From the NCBI RefSeq assembly GCF_030845175.1, contig NZ_CP132542.1, forward strand, positions 3,755,501 to 3,819,500: DNA of 64,000 nt. The letters run 5' to 3'. The translations under genes and the position numbers were made by a program. The notes under the pieces are model-generated. The model ran no database searches, was not told where the DNA came from, and was given only the letters and a program-made list of their open reading frames with translations. Shown piece after piece: positions 51,728 to 59,743 of the stretch (its first letter is position 1; every line of letters begins with the position of its first letter). This DNA is from Coralliovum pocilloporae. Lineage in GTDB: Bacteria > Pseudomonadota > Alphaproteobacteria > Rhizobiales > Cohaesibacteraceae.

Positions 51728-53236
51728 CTAACCCAGCCCAATCTCCCGCTTGCGGCGCATAACAAACGCATCCAGCTCTTCTCTTGTGCTGGGGTCCATG
51801 TCAGGAACTGTGAACTCTTCCAGCAGGGTTTGGGCTTTCTTGCGGCAGCGGGTGGCCATGTCGTTGGCGCCTGCGGCGTTCCATTGTTCGTAGCTGGAGA
51901 AATCCATGATGTCCGGCATGGCAAACGCGTCCCGGAAATGGGCCAGCGTAAATTCGTCGCCCAGATAGTGGCCTGCCGGGCCGATCCGTCTGACTGCCTT
52001 GAGCGCCTCGTCGAAGCGGTCGAGGGAGATTCCGCCTGCATAGCGGGCCATCATCTGGTTCTGCTCATCATCGGCGATGAATTTCGCGTAGCAGATCGTC
52101 AGGCCGCCCTCGTCCCAGCCTCCGGCGTGCAGCATCAGATTGGCCCCGGCATTCATCGCGGTCATCAGGGTGGTTGCCCCTTCATAGCCGGACTGGGCAT
52201 CAAAGGCTTTCGATGAGGCGTGATTGGCGGATGTCCGCCATGGCAAACCATAGAGACGCGCCAGCTGACCAACGGCAGAGGTAATCAGCGCAACTTCAGG
52301 CGTACCGGCCATAGGCGCCCCGGACTGCATCGAAATCGACACCGTATATTGTCCATAGACCACCGGGGTTCCGGGACGATAGAGCTGGAGATAGGCGATT
52401 GCGGCCAGGGCCTCAGCATTGACCTGCGCCAGCGTGGCTGCAACGTCGGCCGGTGTGTTGGCCGCAGCAAGCACGAAAGGCGAGCACAGGACAGCCTGCC
52501 CGGCATCGGCAAAGACGCGGGCTCCATCCAGCATGGCCTGATCCCAGACCAGAGGCGAATTGCCCGAGGCATGCATCCAGATTGCAGTAGCATCGTCCAT
52601 AACGTCACCGGCCACAATCCGTGCCATGGCAACGCAATCTTCTGCCCGTTCCTTTGATGTGCCAATGCCAAACAGCGGCAGCTCTGTTTCTGTCATATGA
52701 TGTTGCATCATGATCAGATGGCGGTGGGGAACGGGGATATCCATCGGCTCACAGGTGAACCCGCCTGCCATATGAAAACTGCGGCAAGCCTGGGTCAGGC
52801 GTGCGAAATTGATCACGTCCTGTTCTGTTGTGGATCGCCTTATGCCATCCAGATCACGGGTGAATGGTGCGCCCTTCATCGTGCAGAACACGCTGGTATT
52901 GCCGCCCATGGTAAAGCCCGTTTCAGCACCCCGGCCCTGGACCCGGAACTCGGATGGCGCTTTCCTGACCAGATCCATCAGCAGATGGCGGTCAATGCGC
53001 ACGCGCTCGCCCTGTATATCCGCCCCCGCTGCGCGCCATTCGCTCAGCGCCTGAGGGTCGCGGAATTCAATGCCCACCTCTTCCAGAATGGCCATTGAGG
53101 CGTCGTGGATGCGCTGCAAGCCTTCCTCATCCAGAACCCTGATCGGATTGAGGTTCCGACGAACCGGGGCCAGTCTTGGTTTTGCGGCCTGGCGCGTACG
53201 CACGCGCGCTGTTCGGCCAGACCTCAAACGCGACAT
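51728..53236 (-). CDS. MttB-family (non-pyrrolysine) methyltransferase
   Basis: 502 residues of the trimethylamine methyltransferase superfamily: RVLDEEGLQRIHDASMAILEEVGIEF, TMGGNTSVFCTMKGAPFTRDLDG, SGAPMAGTPEVALITSAVGQLARLYGLPWRTSANHASSKAFDAQSGYE-type core and LMLHAGGWDEGGLT. There is no in-frame amber codon, so it belongs to the group using quaternary amines such as glycine betaine, carnitine or proline betaine. No corrinoid protein gene is adjacent. It overlaps the upstream SDR gene by 13 bp, as part of one operon with the monooxygenase. Confidence 0.85.
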   Translation of the reverse strand: MSRLRSGRTARVRTRQAAKPRLAPVRRNLNPIRVLDEEGLQRIHDASMAILEEVGIEFRDPQALSEWRAAGADIQGERVRIDRHLLMDLVRKAPSEFRVQGRGAETGFTMGGNTSVFCTMKGAPFTRDLDGIRRSTTEQDVINFARLTQACRSFHMAGGFTCEPMDIPVPHRHLIMMQHHMTETELPLFGIGTSKERAEDCVAMARIVAGDVMDDATAIWMHASGNSPLVWDQAMLDGARVFADAGQAVLCSPFVLAAANTPADVAATLAQVNAEALAAIAYLQLYRPGTPVVYGQYTVSISMQSGAPMAGTPEVALITSAVGQLARLYGLPWRTSANHASSKAFDAQSGYEGATTLMTAMNAGANLMLHAGGWDEGGLTICYAKFIADDEQNQMMARYAGGISLDRFDEALKAVRRIGPAGHYLGDEFTLAHFRDAFAMPDIMDFSSYEQWNAAGANDMATRCRKKAQTLLEEFTVPDMDPSTREELDAFVMRRKREIGLG

Positions 53237-54054
53237 GACACCCCTCCATCAACGGTGATTTCGGTTCCGGTGATGTAGGACGCGTCATCGCTCGCGAGGA
53301 ACGCGGCGGCATTGGCCACATCCCAGGGCGTTCCCACCCGGCCCAGAGGAATACGCGCCGCGCGCTGCTGGTCCAGTGCATCCCAGTCTATGGCGTCCGG
53401 AGTATCTGATTTTTGTATGGTGACCTCACGCGCCATCGGTGTGTCGACAAACCCCGGCAGAATGGCATTGGCCCGGATTCCGTGCGGGGCAACCTCTGCA
53501 GCCAGGTTCCGTGTGAAGGAGATGATCGACCCTTTGGTGGCGTTGTATCCGATATAGGGTGTGCCGAGATACCGAAGCCCGGCGATTGACGAAATGTTGG
53601 TGATGACACCGGCACCGCGCTCCACAAAATGCGGCAGAGCATGCTTGGTGGGCAGGAAAACCGCCTTCATGTTCACATGGACCATCAGATCCCAGTCTTC
53701 CACCGTGCTGTCCATGGCGCCGCCTGTGCGCAGAATGCCAACATTGTTCTGCAGGATGTCGATCCGACCAAAGGTCTCGAGACATTTTGCAATTGCTGCG
53801 ATGACCTCGTCCTCACGCGTCACATCAGCGGCCACAGCATGTGCCGTCCCGCCTTCTGCACGGATCAGGGTGCAGGTTTCCTCCGCTGCCTCCAGATTGA
53901 GGTCAAGCGCGCATATTGCGGCGCCGTCCCGGGCCAGCCGAATAGCTGTGGCCTTGCCGTTCCCCATGCCGCCATTCCCCATACTGCTGGTCATAGACCC
54001 GGCACCGGTAACCAGAGCGATTTTTCCTGCCAGTTTTCCTGCAAGACGCGTCAT
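53224..54054 (-). CDS. Short-chain dehydrogenase/reductase
   Basis: 276 residues. The NAD(P) motif is slightly expanded (TGAGSMTSSMGNGGMGNGKA instead of TGxxxGxG). Then come NNVGILRTGG, catalytic Ser in NISSIAGL, Tyr-x3-Lys in YNATKGS, and a C-terminal SYITGTEITVDGG. It is classical SDR length. It is third in a tightly packed operon (4-bp gap to the next SDR, overlap with mttB). Substrate unknown. Confidence 0.88.
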   Translation of the reverse strand: MTRLAGKLAGKIALVTGAGSMTSSMGNGGMGNGKATAIRLARDGAAICALDLNLEAAEETCTLIRAEGGTAHAVAADVTREDEVIAAIAKCLETFGRIDILQNNVGILRTGGAMDSTVEDWDLMVHVNMKAVFLPTKHALPHFVERGAGVITNISSIAGLRYLGTPYIGYNATKGSIISFTRNLAAEVAPHGIRANAILPGFVDTPMAREVTIQKSDTPDAIDWDALDQQRAARIPLGRVGTPWDVANAAAFLASDDASYITGTEITVDGGVSCRV

Positions 54055-54057
54055 GAT

Positions 54058-54849
54058 TTATTCCTCATTGGATTGCAGAAAAGCACTCATGCCCCCATCA
54101 ACCGCCAGCACCTGGCCGTTGATGTAAGACGATGCTTCAGACATCAGAAAGGCGACGGGGGCTGCAATCTCCCCTGGCTCAGCCCACCGTGCGGCAGGCG
54201 TGCGGTTCTCGATGCGCCGGACAAACTCCTGATCATCGAGAATTTTCCGGTTCATTGCAGTCAGCACATAACCCGGTGCAACAGCATTGGCGCAAATGCC
54301 CTTTGCGCCGAAATCCGCAGCCAGCGAGCGGGTCAACCCCGACAGGGCCGCCTTGGAGGACGCATAGTTCCCGATGCCGGGGCGCGGATGGCTGGCCGCA
54401 ATAGACGACACAGACACGATGCGCCCCCGCTGCGGCCCTGGATTGGTCAGCATGATACGGCCTGCTGCCTGCGCCAGAACGAAAGGTGCCAACAGATGCA
54501 GCTCATAGATAGAGCGATAATCCTCGACGGTCTGATCCAGAACATGCCCGTGATTGGTAATGCCTGCATTGTTGATCAGCCCCCAGATGCCACCTGCCTG
54601 CCGGCTGACGTCCTCCACCCAGGCCCGGCCTCTGTCGAAATCGGTCAGGTCAAAGGCAGAGGCGCGGGCATCAATGCCTTTGCCTCTCAAAGCTTCCGCA
54701 GTGTCTGCTACGGCTTCGGCATTCACATCCTGCAGCCAGAGTTGCGCGCCCAGTTCTCCGCAGAGCTCTGCCATGGCTGCACCCAGCCCGCGCGCCGCTC
54801 CGGTAATCAGGATGGCCTTGCCGGTGAGTGAAAAGGCCGCCGCATTCAT
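54058..54849 (-). CDS. Short-chain dehydrogenase/reductase
   Basis: 263 residues with TGAARGLGAA, NNAGITNHG, SVSSIAASHPRPGIGNYASSKAALSGL (Ser, Tyr, Lys) and SYINGQVLAVDGGMS. A canonical classical SDR. It overlaps the monooxygenase gene by 4 bp, so it probably oxidises or reduces an intermediate of that pathway. Confidence 0.9.
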   Translation of the reverse strand: MNAAAFSLTGKAILITGAARGLGAAMAELCGELGAQLWLQDVNAEAVADTAEALRGKGIDARASAFDLTDFDRGRAWVEDVSRQAGGIWGLINNAGITNHGHVLDQTVEDYRSIYELHLLAPFVLAQAAGRIMLTNPGPQRGRIVSVSSIAASHPRPGIGNYASSKAALSGLTRSLAADFGAKGICANAVAPGYVLTAMNRKILDDQEFVRRIENRTPAARWAEPGEIAAPVAFLMSEASSYINGQVLAVDGGMSAFLQSNEE

Positions 54850-55907
54850 GATGCGATCGCGGTTTTATCGCTTTCGAGGGCCGCATTGACCGCTGGCATG
54901 ACCTGGTCGCAGAACAGCTCCAGCGAGCGGAGTGTGTTGGCGAACGGGATTGAGGCAATCTGCATGAAGACGCTGAGATGCGTGATGCCGAACTCGCGCG
55001 CTTCAGCAACGATACGGCGGGTGACCTCTTCAACATCACCGATAATGGCGCGCTCCATGACCAGATCGAGATCGGGTTCATTGTCGAAGGGCACGATCTT
55101 CAGATCCGCTCCATCCATCAGCGGTTCAGGTCGGCGCATGTTGAAGGCCATCCGGGCATGAATCAGAACCTGTTCTGCCGCCGCGCGGGCATCAGCCTTG
55201 TCTTTGGCGATATAGACGTAACGCTGCACAGCAAACGGGAAGTCATCACCCGACAGCCCGTTTTCTACCCGTGTTTCCCGGTAAAGACGCCGGGCTGTTT
55301 CAACGATGGAATTCGGCCCGATGGCTGGCGTTGTCAGCGTCTCTGCACCGTAATCAATCATCTTCTGGCGCATTTCAGGCGCATTGCCCACAGCGAAGGT
55401 GCGAATGCGTTCCTGAACCGGTGCGATGGAAAGGGCGGCATCATGGATGTTGATGTGATCACCCTGATAATCGATCACGCCGCTATAGACGCCCTGTTCA
55501 ATACAGTCCCAGATTTCCAGCCCGCGCATCAGGCGATCATTGATTTCAAACCCGAACTTCTTGAATTCGCGGGGCTGATATCCGGTGCCGAGACCGAGCA
55601 CCAGACGGCCCTCGGTCAGCTGATCGGTGAGACAGATATCCTCGACCAGGCGCAGGGGCTCGTAGAATGGCATCACAACAACGGCCGGACCGACCTTTAT
55701 CCGCTTGGTCTGGCCCGCCATATGGGCTGCCGTCATCAACGGTGACGGAGAAATGCAGTAGTTTGACAGGTGGTGTTCTGCGAACCAGGCAAGATCAAAC
55801 CCGGCGTCATCAACCATGCGGGTCATCGCGCGCATCTGGTTGAACACATCCGCATGGCTGGATCCGTCCACGGGTTTGGTCATCAGGTTGAACAGCGAAA
55901 ATTCCAT
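54846..55907 (-). CDS. LLM-class flavin-dependent monooxygenase (luciferase-like)
   Basis: About 353 residues from ATG 55907, with GGAGG eight bases upstream; the open frame above is not family-like. TIM-barrel bacterial luciferase fold: WFAEHHLSNYCISPSPLMTAAHMAGQTKRIKVGPAVVVMPFYEPLRLVEDICLTDQLTEGRLVLGLGTGYQPREF-type core. It needs reduced FMN, probably from the flavin reductase at 57.1 kb. First gene of the operon monooxygenase-SDR-SDR-mttB. The substrate may be an organosulfur, quaternary amine or terpenoid compound. Confidence 0.88.
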   Translation of the reverse strand: MEFSLFNLMTKPVDGSSHADVFNQMRAMTRMVDDAGFDLAWFAEHHLSNYCISPSPLMTAAHMAGQTKRIKVGPAVVVMPFYEPLRLVEDICLTDQLTEGRLVLGLGTGYQPREFKKFGFEINDRLMRGLEIWDCIEQGVYSGVIDYQGDHINIHDAALSIAPVQERIRTFAVGNAPEMRQKMIDYGAETLTTPAIGPNSIVETARRLYRETRVENGLSGDDFPFAVQRYVYIAKDKADARAAAEQVLIHARMAFNMRRPEPLMDGADLKIVPFDNEPDLDLVMERAIIGDVEEVTRRIVAEAREFGITHLSVFMQIASIPFANTLRSLELFCDQVMPAVNAALESDKTAIAS

Positions 55908-56012
55908 GCCACCGGCCTCCACATTGCCATCACTTAATCTTTCAGGGAGCACTGTTCCCGAGATGAGAGCTGTCGACAAACGGTCAATTCTAAAGCACTG
56001 GAAAAGGAATTC

Positions 56013-56900
56013 TTATGCAGACCGGGCTTCATCCCGTAACCAGGTGAGGAACGCCTGCACGCGGGGCTGTTCTATGCGTCGTTCAGGGCACAGGAAGAAG
56101 TAGGAGAATGGCCCTGGTACTGATTGAAACGGCAGAGCGATCAGCTGGCCGCTTTTCAGCAGAGGCTCGGCAATGATGTTGCGGACAACGCCAATCCCCT
56201 GCCCTGCTGCTATGGCTGTCTGGGTCGCACTTGAATCGCCGAAATATCCACCATGTTCGAAGTCGTCCGGGTTGCCGCCATTGACTTCGATAACAGTGCG
56301 CCACTCGCTGAAATTTGTATCGTGCAGAAAGGGAAAGCCTTTCAGATCGTCGATATCCGACAGGCCGTCCAGCGCAGGGGAAAGCCCGGCTGAGGCGACC
56401 AGCAGATGGTGCTCGCCAAACAGGCGTTCCTCATAGACACCTCTTGCGCCACCGGTTCCCCAGCGGATGGCCACATCTGCGTCTTCCTGCCCGAAATCCG
56501 TTCTGGCGACGGTTGACAGAGTGACCAGGTCAATGGCCGGATTTCTGCTTAGAAATGATCCGCACCGTGTTGCAAACCATGTGGATGCAAAGGATGGCAG
56601 AAGGCTGACGGTCAGGGTTGATCGGCCGGACCCCGGGCCCAGTTCCTGAACAGTTTCCCCCAGTTCATTCAGGGCGTTTGTGACAGCCTCCAGAAACCGC
56701 TCTCCCTGCTCTGTCGGGACGATCTGGTTGTTCTTGCGCCGAAAGAGGTCCACCCCCAGTCTTTGCTCCAGCAGTTTGACCTGTTGACTGACCGCGGGCT
56801 GTGTCAGGTTCAGCTCCGCTGCAGCCATGGTGAAGCTCTGCAGGCGTGCGGCAGCTTCAAACGCGATCAGCGTCTGCAGGGGTGGCAGCGTGCGTCGCAT
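56013..56900 (-). CDS. LysR-family regulator, GcvA-like
   Basis: About 295 residues from ATG 56900; longer starts (56987, 57035) exist but add non-family residues. MRRTLPPLQTLIAFEAAARL followed by SFTMAAAELNLTQPAVSQQVKLLEQ is the GcvA-type HTH, with a standard effector domain. It sits between the monooxygenase operon and the flavin reductase gene and probably regulates both. Confidence 0.87.
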   Translation of the reverse strand: MRRTLPPLQTLIAFEAAARLQSFTMAAAELNLTQPAVSQQVKLLEQRLGVDLFRRKNNQIVPTEQGERFLEAVTNALNELGETVQELGPGSGRSTLTVSLLPSFASTWFATRCGSFLSRNPAIDLVTLSTVARTDFGQEDADVAIRWGTGGARGVYEERLFGEHHLLVASAGLSPALDGLSDIDDLKGFPFLHDTNFSEWRTVIEVNGGNPDDFEHGGYFGDSSATQTAIAAGQGIGVVRNIIAEPLLKSGQLIALPFQSVPGPFSYFFLCPERRIEQPRVQAFLTWLRDEARSA

Positions 56901-57091
56901 CCGGTTGCTGTCAAAGCCCACGGGTTCCAGCTTTGACAGGGCGTTGGGTCCAAGTTGATCCAGTTTTGTCTGAAGGGCGCGTCTCATAGCCTGCTCTGCA
57001 TAATCAATCGTTGGGCAAAGTCTAAGCAATTCCATCTTGTGGTCAACGCTCTCTCTCCGCCAGAACTCATCTGGACAGGAGGATGATCAAC

Positions 57092-57580
57092 ATGCTGGAC
57101 CCGAGTGATTTCATTTCTGCCATGCGGAAGGCACCAACGCCGGTCTCAATTGTGACGACCAGCGGTGAGCACGGCTCTCATGGTGCAACAGTCAGCGCCG
57201 TGTGCTCGCTGTCTGCCGCTCCGCCCTCCGTCCTGATCTGCCTCAACAAGGCCAGTCGCATTCTCGGGATGATAGAAGAACACGGCGTTTACTGCGTGAA
57301 CTATGCCGCGCAACAGCACAAGGACCTCGCCCTGGCTTTTGCCGGTGTGCCTGACTATGCAGACAGGCGCTCGTTCTCCGCCGATCTGTGGGACACAGAC
57401 CCACAGGCCGGCCTCCCCATTCTGCGCGAGGCCGCTGCAGTCTTCTCATGCCTGCACATCGAGACCGTCAGTTTCGGGTCCCACCGGATCATGATTGGCA
57501 AGGTGGAACGGACAGACTGGTCTGACCAAAAACCGCTAACCTACTGGGACGGCAATTTTCAGGGTATCCATTGCCTTTGA
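57092..57580 (+). CDS. Flavin reductase (FMN reductase of a two-component monooxygenase)
   Basis: 162 residues from ATG 57092, nine bases after AGGAGG; ATG 57083 is too close to it. Flavin reductase-like split barrel: FISAMRKAPTPVSIVTT, HGATVSAVCSLSAAPPSVLICLN, GVYCVNYAAQQHKDLA and HRIMIGKVER. It would supply FMNH2 to the LLM monooxygenase encoded 1.2 kb away on the other strand, with the LysR gene between. Confidence 0.9.
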   Translation: MLDPSDFISAMRKAPTPVSIVTTSGEHGSHGATVSAVCSLSAAPPSVLICLNKASRILGMIEEHGVYCVNYAAQQHKDLALAFAGVPDYADRRSFSADLWDTDPQAGLPILREAAAVFSCLHIETVSFGSHRIMIGKVERTDWSDQKPLTYWDGNFQGIHCL

Positions 57581-57643
57581 CGGTTTGGGGGATGCAGCCT
57601 CGCGAAAGTGTCATATAGCAAATATTGTGATTTGTGTCGGAGC

Positions 57644-58462
57644 TTACTCCGATGCGAGGGATACTAGCATTTGAGCCATAATCGCGTCTCGTCGTACCAC
57701 CCCTGTCGGCTTTCCTGTTGTATCCACGGAAATGAGCACCGGCACATCTTCAGAAAGCATTGCTCTAAGAGCTTCAGAATTGGTGGTTTTTGGTTCAACG
57801 GAAGTAGTCGTAATTGCGACTAACTCTTGCAGCATCCGGATACCCTTGGGCATCCCCTTTTCAATCGCCTTGATGAATCTCCGTTGTTGTTCTCTGCCCT
57901 GCGCGTCGCTGAGCGCGTCACGAAGTTTCACGCCCATAGTAGAGGCGATGAACAGGCCGTCGGAATCTACAAAAATCACAGGCATGTCTGCATCTTGAGC
58001 AAGCAGAATATTTAAATAGTGGTGTATCCCTCCTTCAGAATAATAATTTCCGCGGCCGAGATGAATGGTGATCGCAACCTTGTCTCCAGGGGAGAGTGTA
58101 TCGCGACGCATACGAAGTGCTTCATGGCTGCTCTTCTCGATTATATTTATGGTATGTATATCAGCTTCCGCGTCTGATGATGTGGGGCGAGTGGCCACTT
58201 CAGAATGTGCAAATTGTGTGAATTTTACCGCTATCCCGCCCGCAGATACTTCTGAAATTCTTTCAGAATACGCAACTAATGCGTAAATGATTAATGGAAG
58301 GAACATCAACGCAATAAATGCTCCGTCGCCGATTTTTTCGAGTAATCCTAGCTCGACAAGTAAATAAAGAAAAATCAACCCAATGATTAAAGATAATATG
58401 CTTGCAGTCAGTCCGATTTTTTTTGTTTTAGACGAGGGTGTTTCAAAACTTGGCATGTCCAT
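57644..58462 (-). CDS. Membrane protein with two TM helices and a CBS-like C-terminus
   Basis: About 272 residues from ATG 58462, with GGAGA upstream. TM helices are IGLTASILSLIIGLIFLYLLVEL and GAFIALMFLPLIIYALVAY, then a cytosolic part including YSERISEVSAGGIAVKF, a central alpha/beta region (VAITIHLGRG, VIFVDSDGLFIA) and a CBS-like end (EALRAMLSEDVPVLISVDTTGKPTGVVRRDAIMAQML). AT-rich and monocistronic. The family was not recognised. Confidence 0.65.
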   Translation of the reverse strand: MDMPSFETPSSKTKKIGLTASILSLIIGLIFLYLLVELGLLEKIGDGAFIALMFLPLIIYALVAYSERISEVSAGGIAVKFTQFAHSEVATRPTSSDAEADIHTINIIEKSSHEALRMRRDTLSPGDKVAITIHLGRGNYYSEGGIHHYLNILLAQDADMPVIFVDSDGLFIASTMGVKLRDALSDAQGREQQRRFIKAIEKGMPKGIRMLQELVAITTTSVEPKTTNSEALRAMLSEDVPVLISVDTTGKPTGVVRRDAIMAQMLVSLASE

Positions 58463-58612
58463 CAAGAGTCTCCAAGAGATATTTAATTGTAAATGACGCT
58501 TATTTTGCGTCTATTTAATCGGCTCTTTCATGATCTGACACGCTCACCTTGGCCTATCTCTAACAGAGGTTATCAACCAAGGGAGCTCTGCCGACAGCCG
58601 GCCTCTCACCCG

Positions 58613-59509
58613 TCAGGTATCCTGCCGGGCCAGTATTTTGGCGATCGTGTCGGCTTTGTTGTCAGCGACTGAGGCGTTGAGGCCCATTTTGTTGGCGATC
58701 TTTACGACGTCTGTTTCTTTCATGCGCATCAGGGAAGATTGGGTGAACGGGCCTTTGGTTACAGAGGTCCACATCCGGCCTTTGGTTTTTTTCTGATCGT
58801 GCAGATCTCCGCCCGCAACCCGGTCCCAGAACCGGCCACCGACATATTGTTCGGCATCATAGGTCTTGATCAGATAGCTGCCGAGATCGTCGTCCTGCCC
58901 CTCTTCATTGTCGATCTTGAAGGTCCAGAGCTTGAAGCCGCCATTTTTGTGCTCGGCGAAAACGCTCTTCACAAAGCCATGGGGTATGGGGATATCTATT
59001 CCGTGTTTGCTTTCCCGGTCCCCGATTGTTTCGATGACCTTGCCGAAATCAAAGACCGGAGCCGTCAGGACATAGGTTTCCATAATGTCGTCCTGAGCGT
59101 CCAGATCCCTGATGGCCTCTTCCAGATGACGCCAGATCTTTCGATTAAGCCCGGGCTTCTGGGGCGACATGTTTGACAGCAGGAATGTTTCGCTGTTCTG
59201 CAGCTCTGTTTCGCGCTGATCGGCACTGGCAACCAGATGGCCGCGATCATATCCGCTACCCTTATAGGCCCCCAGACTTGCCCTGAAACGCCATGGGATC
59301 CGCTGGTCTGCCCGAAAATTGTCTTGCCGTTCACCGTCGGCAAACTCCCGGTCCAGAAGTCTTTCGAGCGGGTTGATAATCTCCAGAACCCACTTTGCCT
59401 GCCTGAAATACCAGGAATATCCAATGGTGAAATGGCGACCAGTCAGAATCTGATCGCAGACCGGCGCGCCATAGCGCAGTTCTCTTTGCATCTGAAACGG
59501 ATCATTCAT
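58613..59509 (-). CDS. DNA/RNA non-specific endonuclease (NUC1)
   Basis: 298 residues from ATG 59509, preceded by GGGGAGGGGGA. The beta-beta-alpha metal nuclease core has the catalytic DRGH motif (YDRGHLVASAD, His91), FLLSNMSPQKPGLNRKIW with the metal Asn, and ETYVLTAPVF. No signal peptide, so its DNA target would be internal unless it is exported otherwise. The last 40 residues (LMRMKETDVVKIANKMGLNA..KADTIAKIL) resemble a SAP or Rho-N-like nucleic-acid-binding helix pair. No inhibitor gene is obvious. Confidence 0.87.
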   Translation of the reverse strand: MNDPFQMQRELRYGAPVCDQILTGRHFTIGYSWYFRQAKWVLEIINPLERLLDREFADGERQDNFRADQRIPWRFRASLGAYKGSGYDRGHLVASADQRETELQNSETFLLSNMSPQKPGLNRKIWRHLEEAIRDLDAQDDIMETYVLTAPVFDFGKVIETIGDRESKHGIDIPIPHGFVKSVFAEHKNGGFKLWTFKIDNEEGQDDDLGSYLIKTYDAEQYVGGRFWDRVAGGDLHDQKKTKGRMWTSVTKGPFTQSSLMRMKETDVVKIANKMGLNASVADNKADTIAKILARQDT

Positions 59510-59653
59510 CGCGGTCCCCCTCCCCGATTGTCCCGGACATTGCCAGGATCTGTAGAATATCAGTTTGTAGTTTAGAAATGAAGTGTGACGGCGGTTTGAC
59601 ACAACTTCAGAGAGGGTTTTGCCATGCAGAACGCCAGGCCGGAAACGCATAAA

Positions 59654-59685
59654 CCCCGCGATCTGGTGCAGATCGCGGGGCTTTT
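59654..59685 (-). terminator. Strong hairpin terminator, possibly bidirectional
   Basis: A perfect 11-bp stem CCCCGCGATCT / AGATCGCGGGG has a 5-nt loop, CTTTT on the plus side and TTTATG on the minus side. It is 59 bp downstream of the minus-strand GGDEF-EAL gene, which it probably terminates. Confidence 0.75.
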
Positions 59686-59720
59686 ACCTGAAAAGCCACT
59701 CAGCTTTTCAGAAGCACGCT
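59680..59720. repeat. Dispersed palindromic repeat copy
   Basis: CTGAAAAGCCACTCAGCTTTTCAG flanked by TTTTAC and AAGCACGC. It lies between the terminator and the 3' end of the GGDEF-EAL gene. Confidence 0.6.
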
Positions 59721-59743
59721 GGATGCTCCGGATGGGCGCAGTG

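Noticed and set aside
51728-53236. Pyrrolysine-containing trimethylamine methyltransferase MttB
   Set aside because: The frame has no internal TAG and no pyl genes are present; it belongs to the non-Pyl group.
53629-54831. 400-codon plus-strand open frame
   Set aside because: Antisense to the two SDR genes with clear catalytic motifs; its own peptide lacks any recognisable feature.
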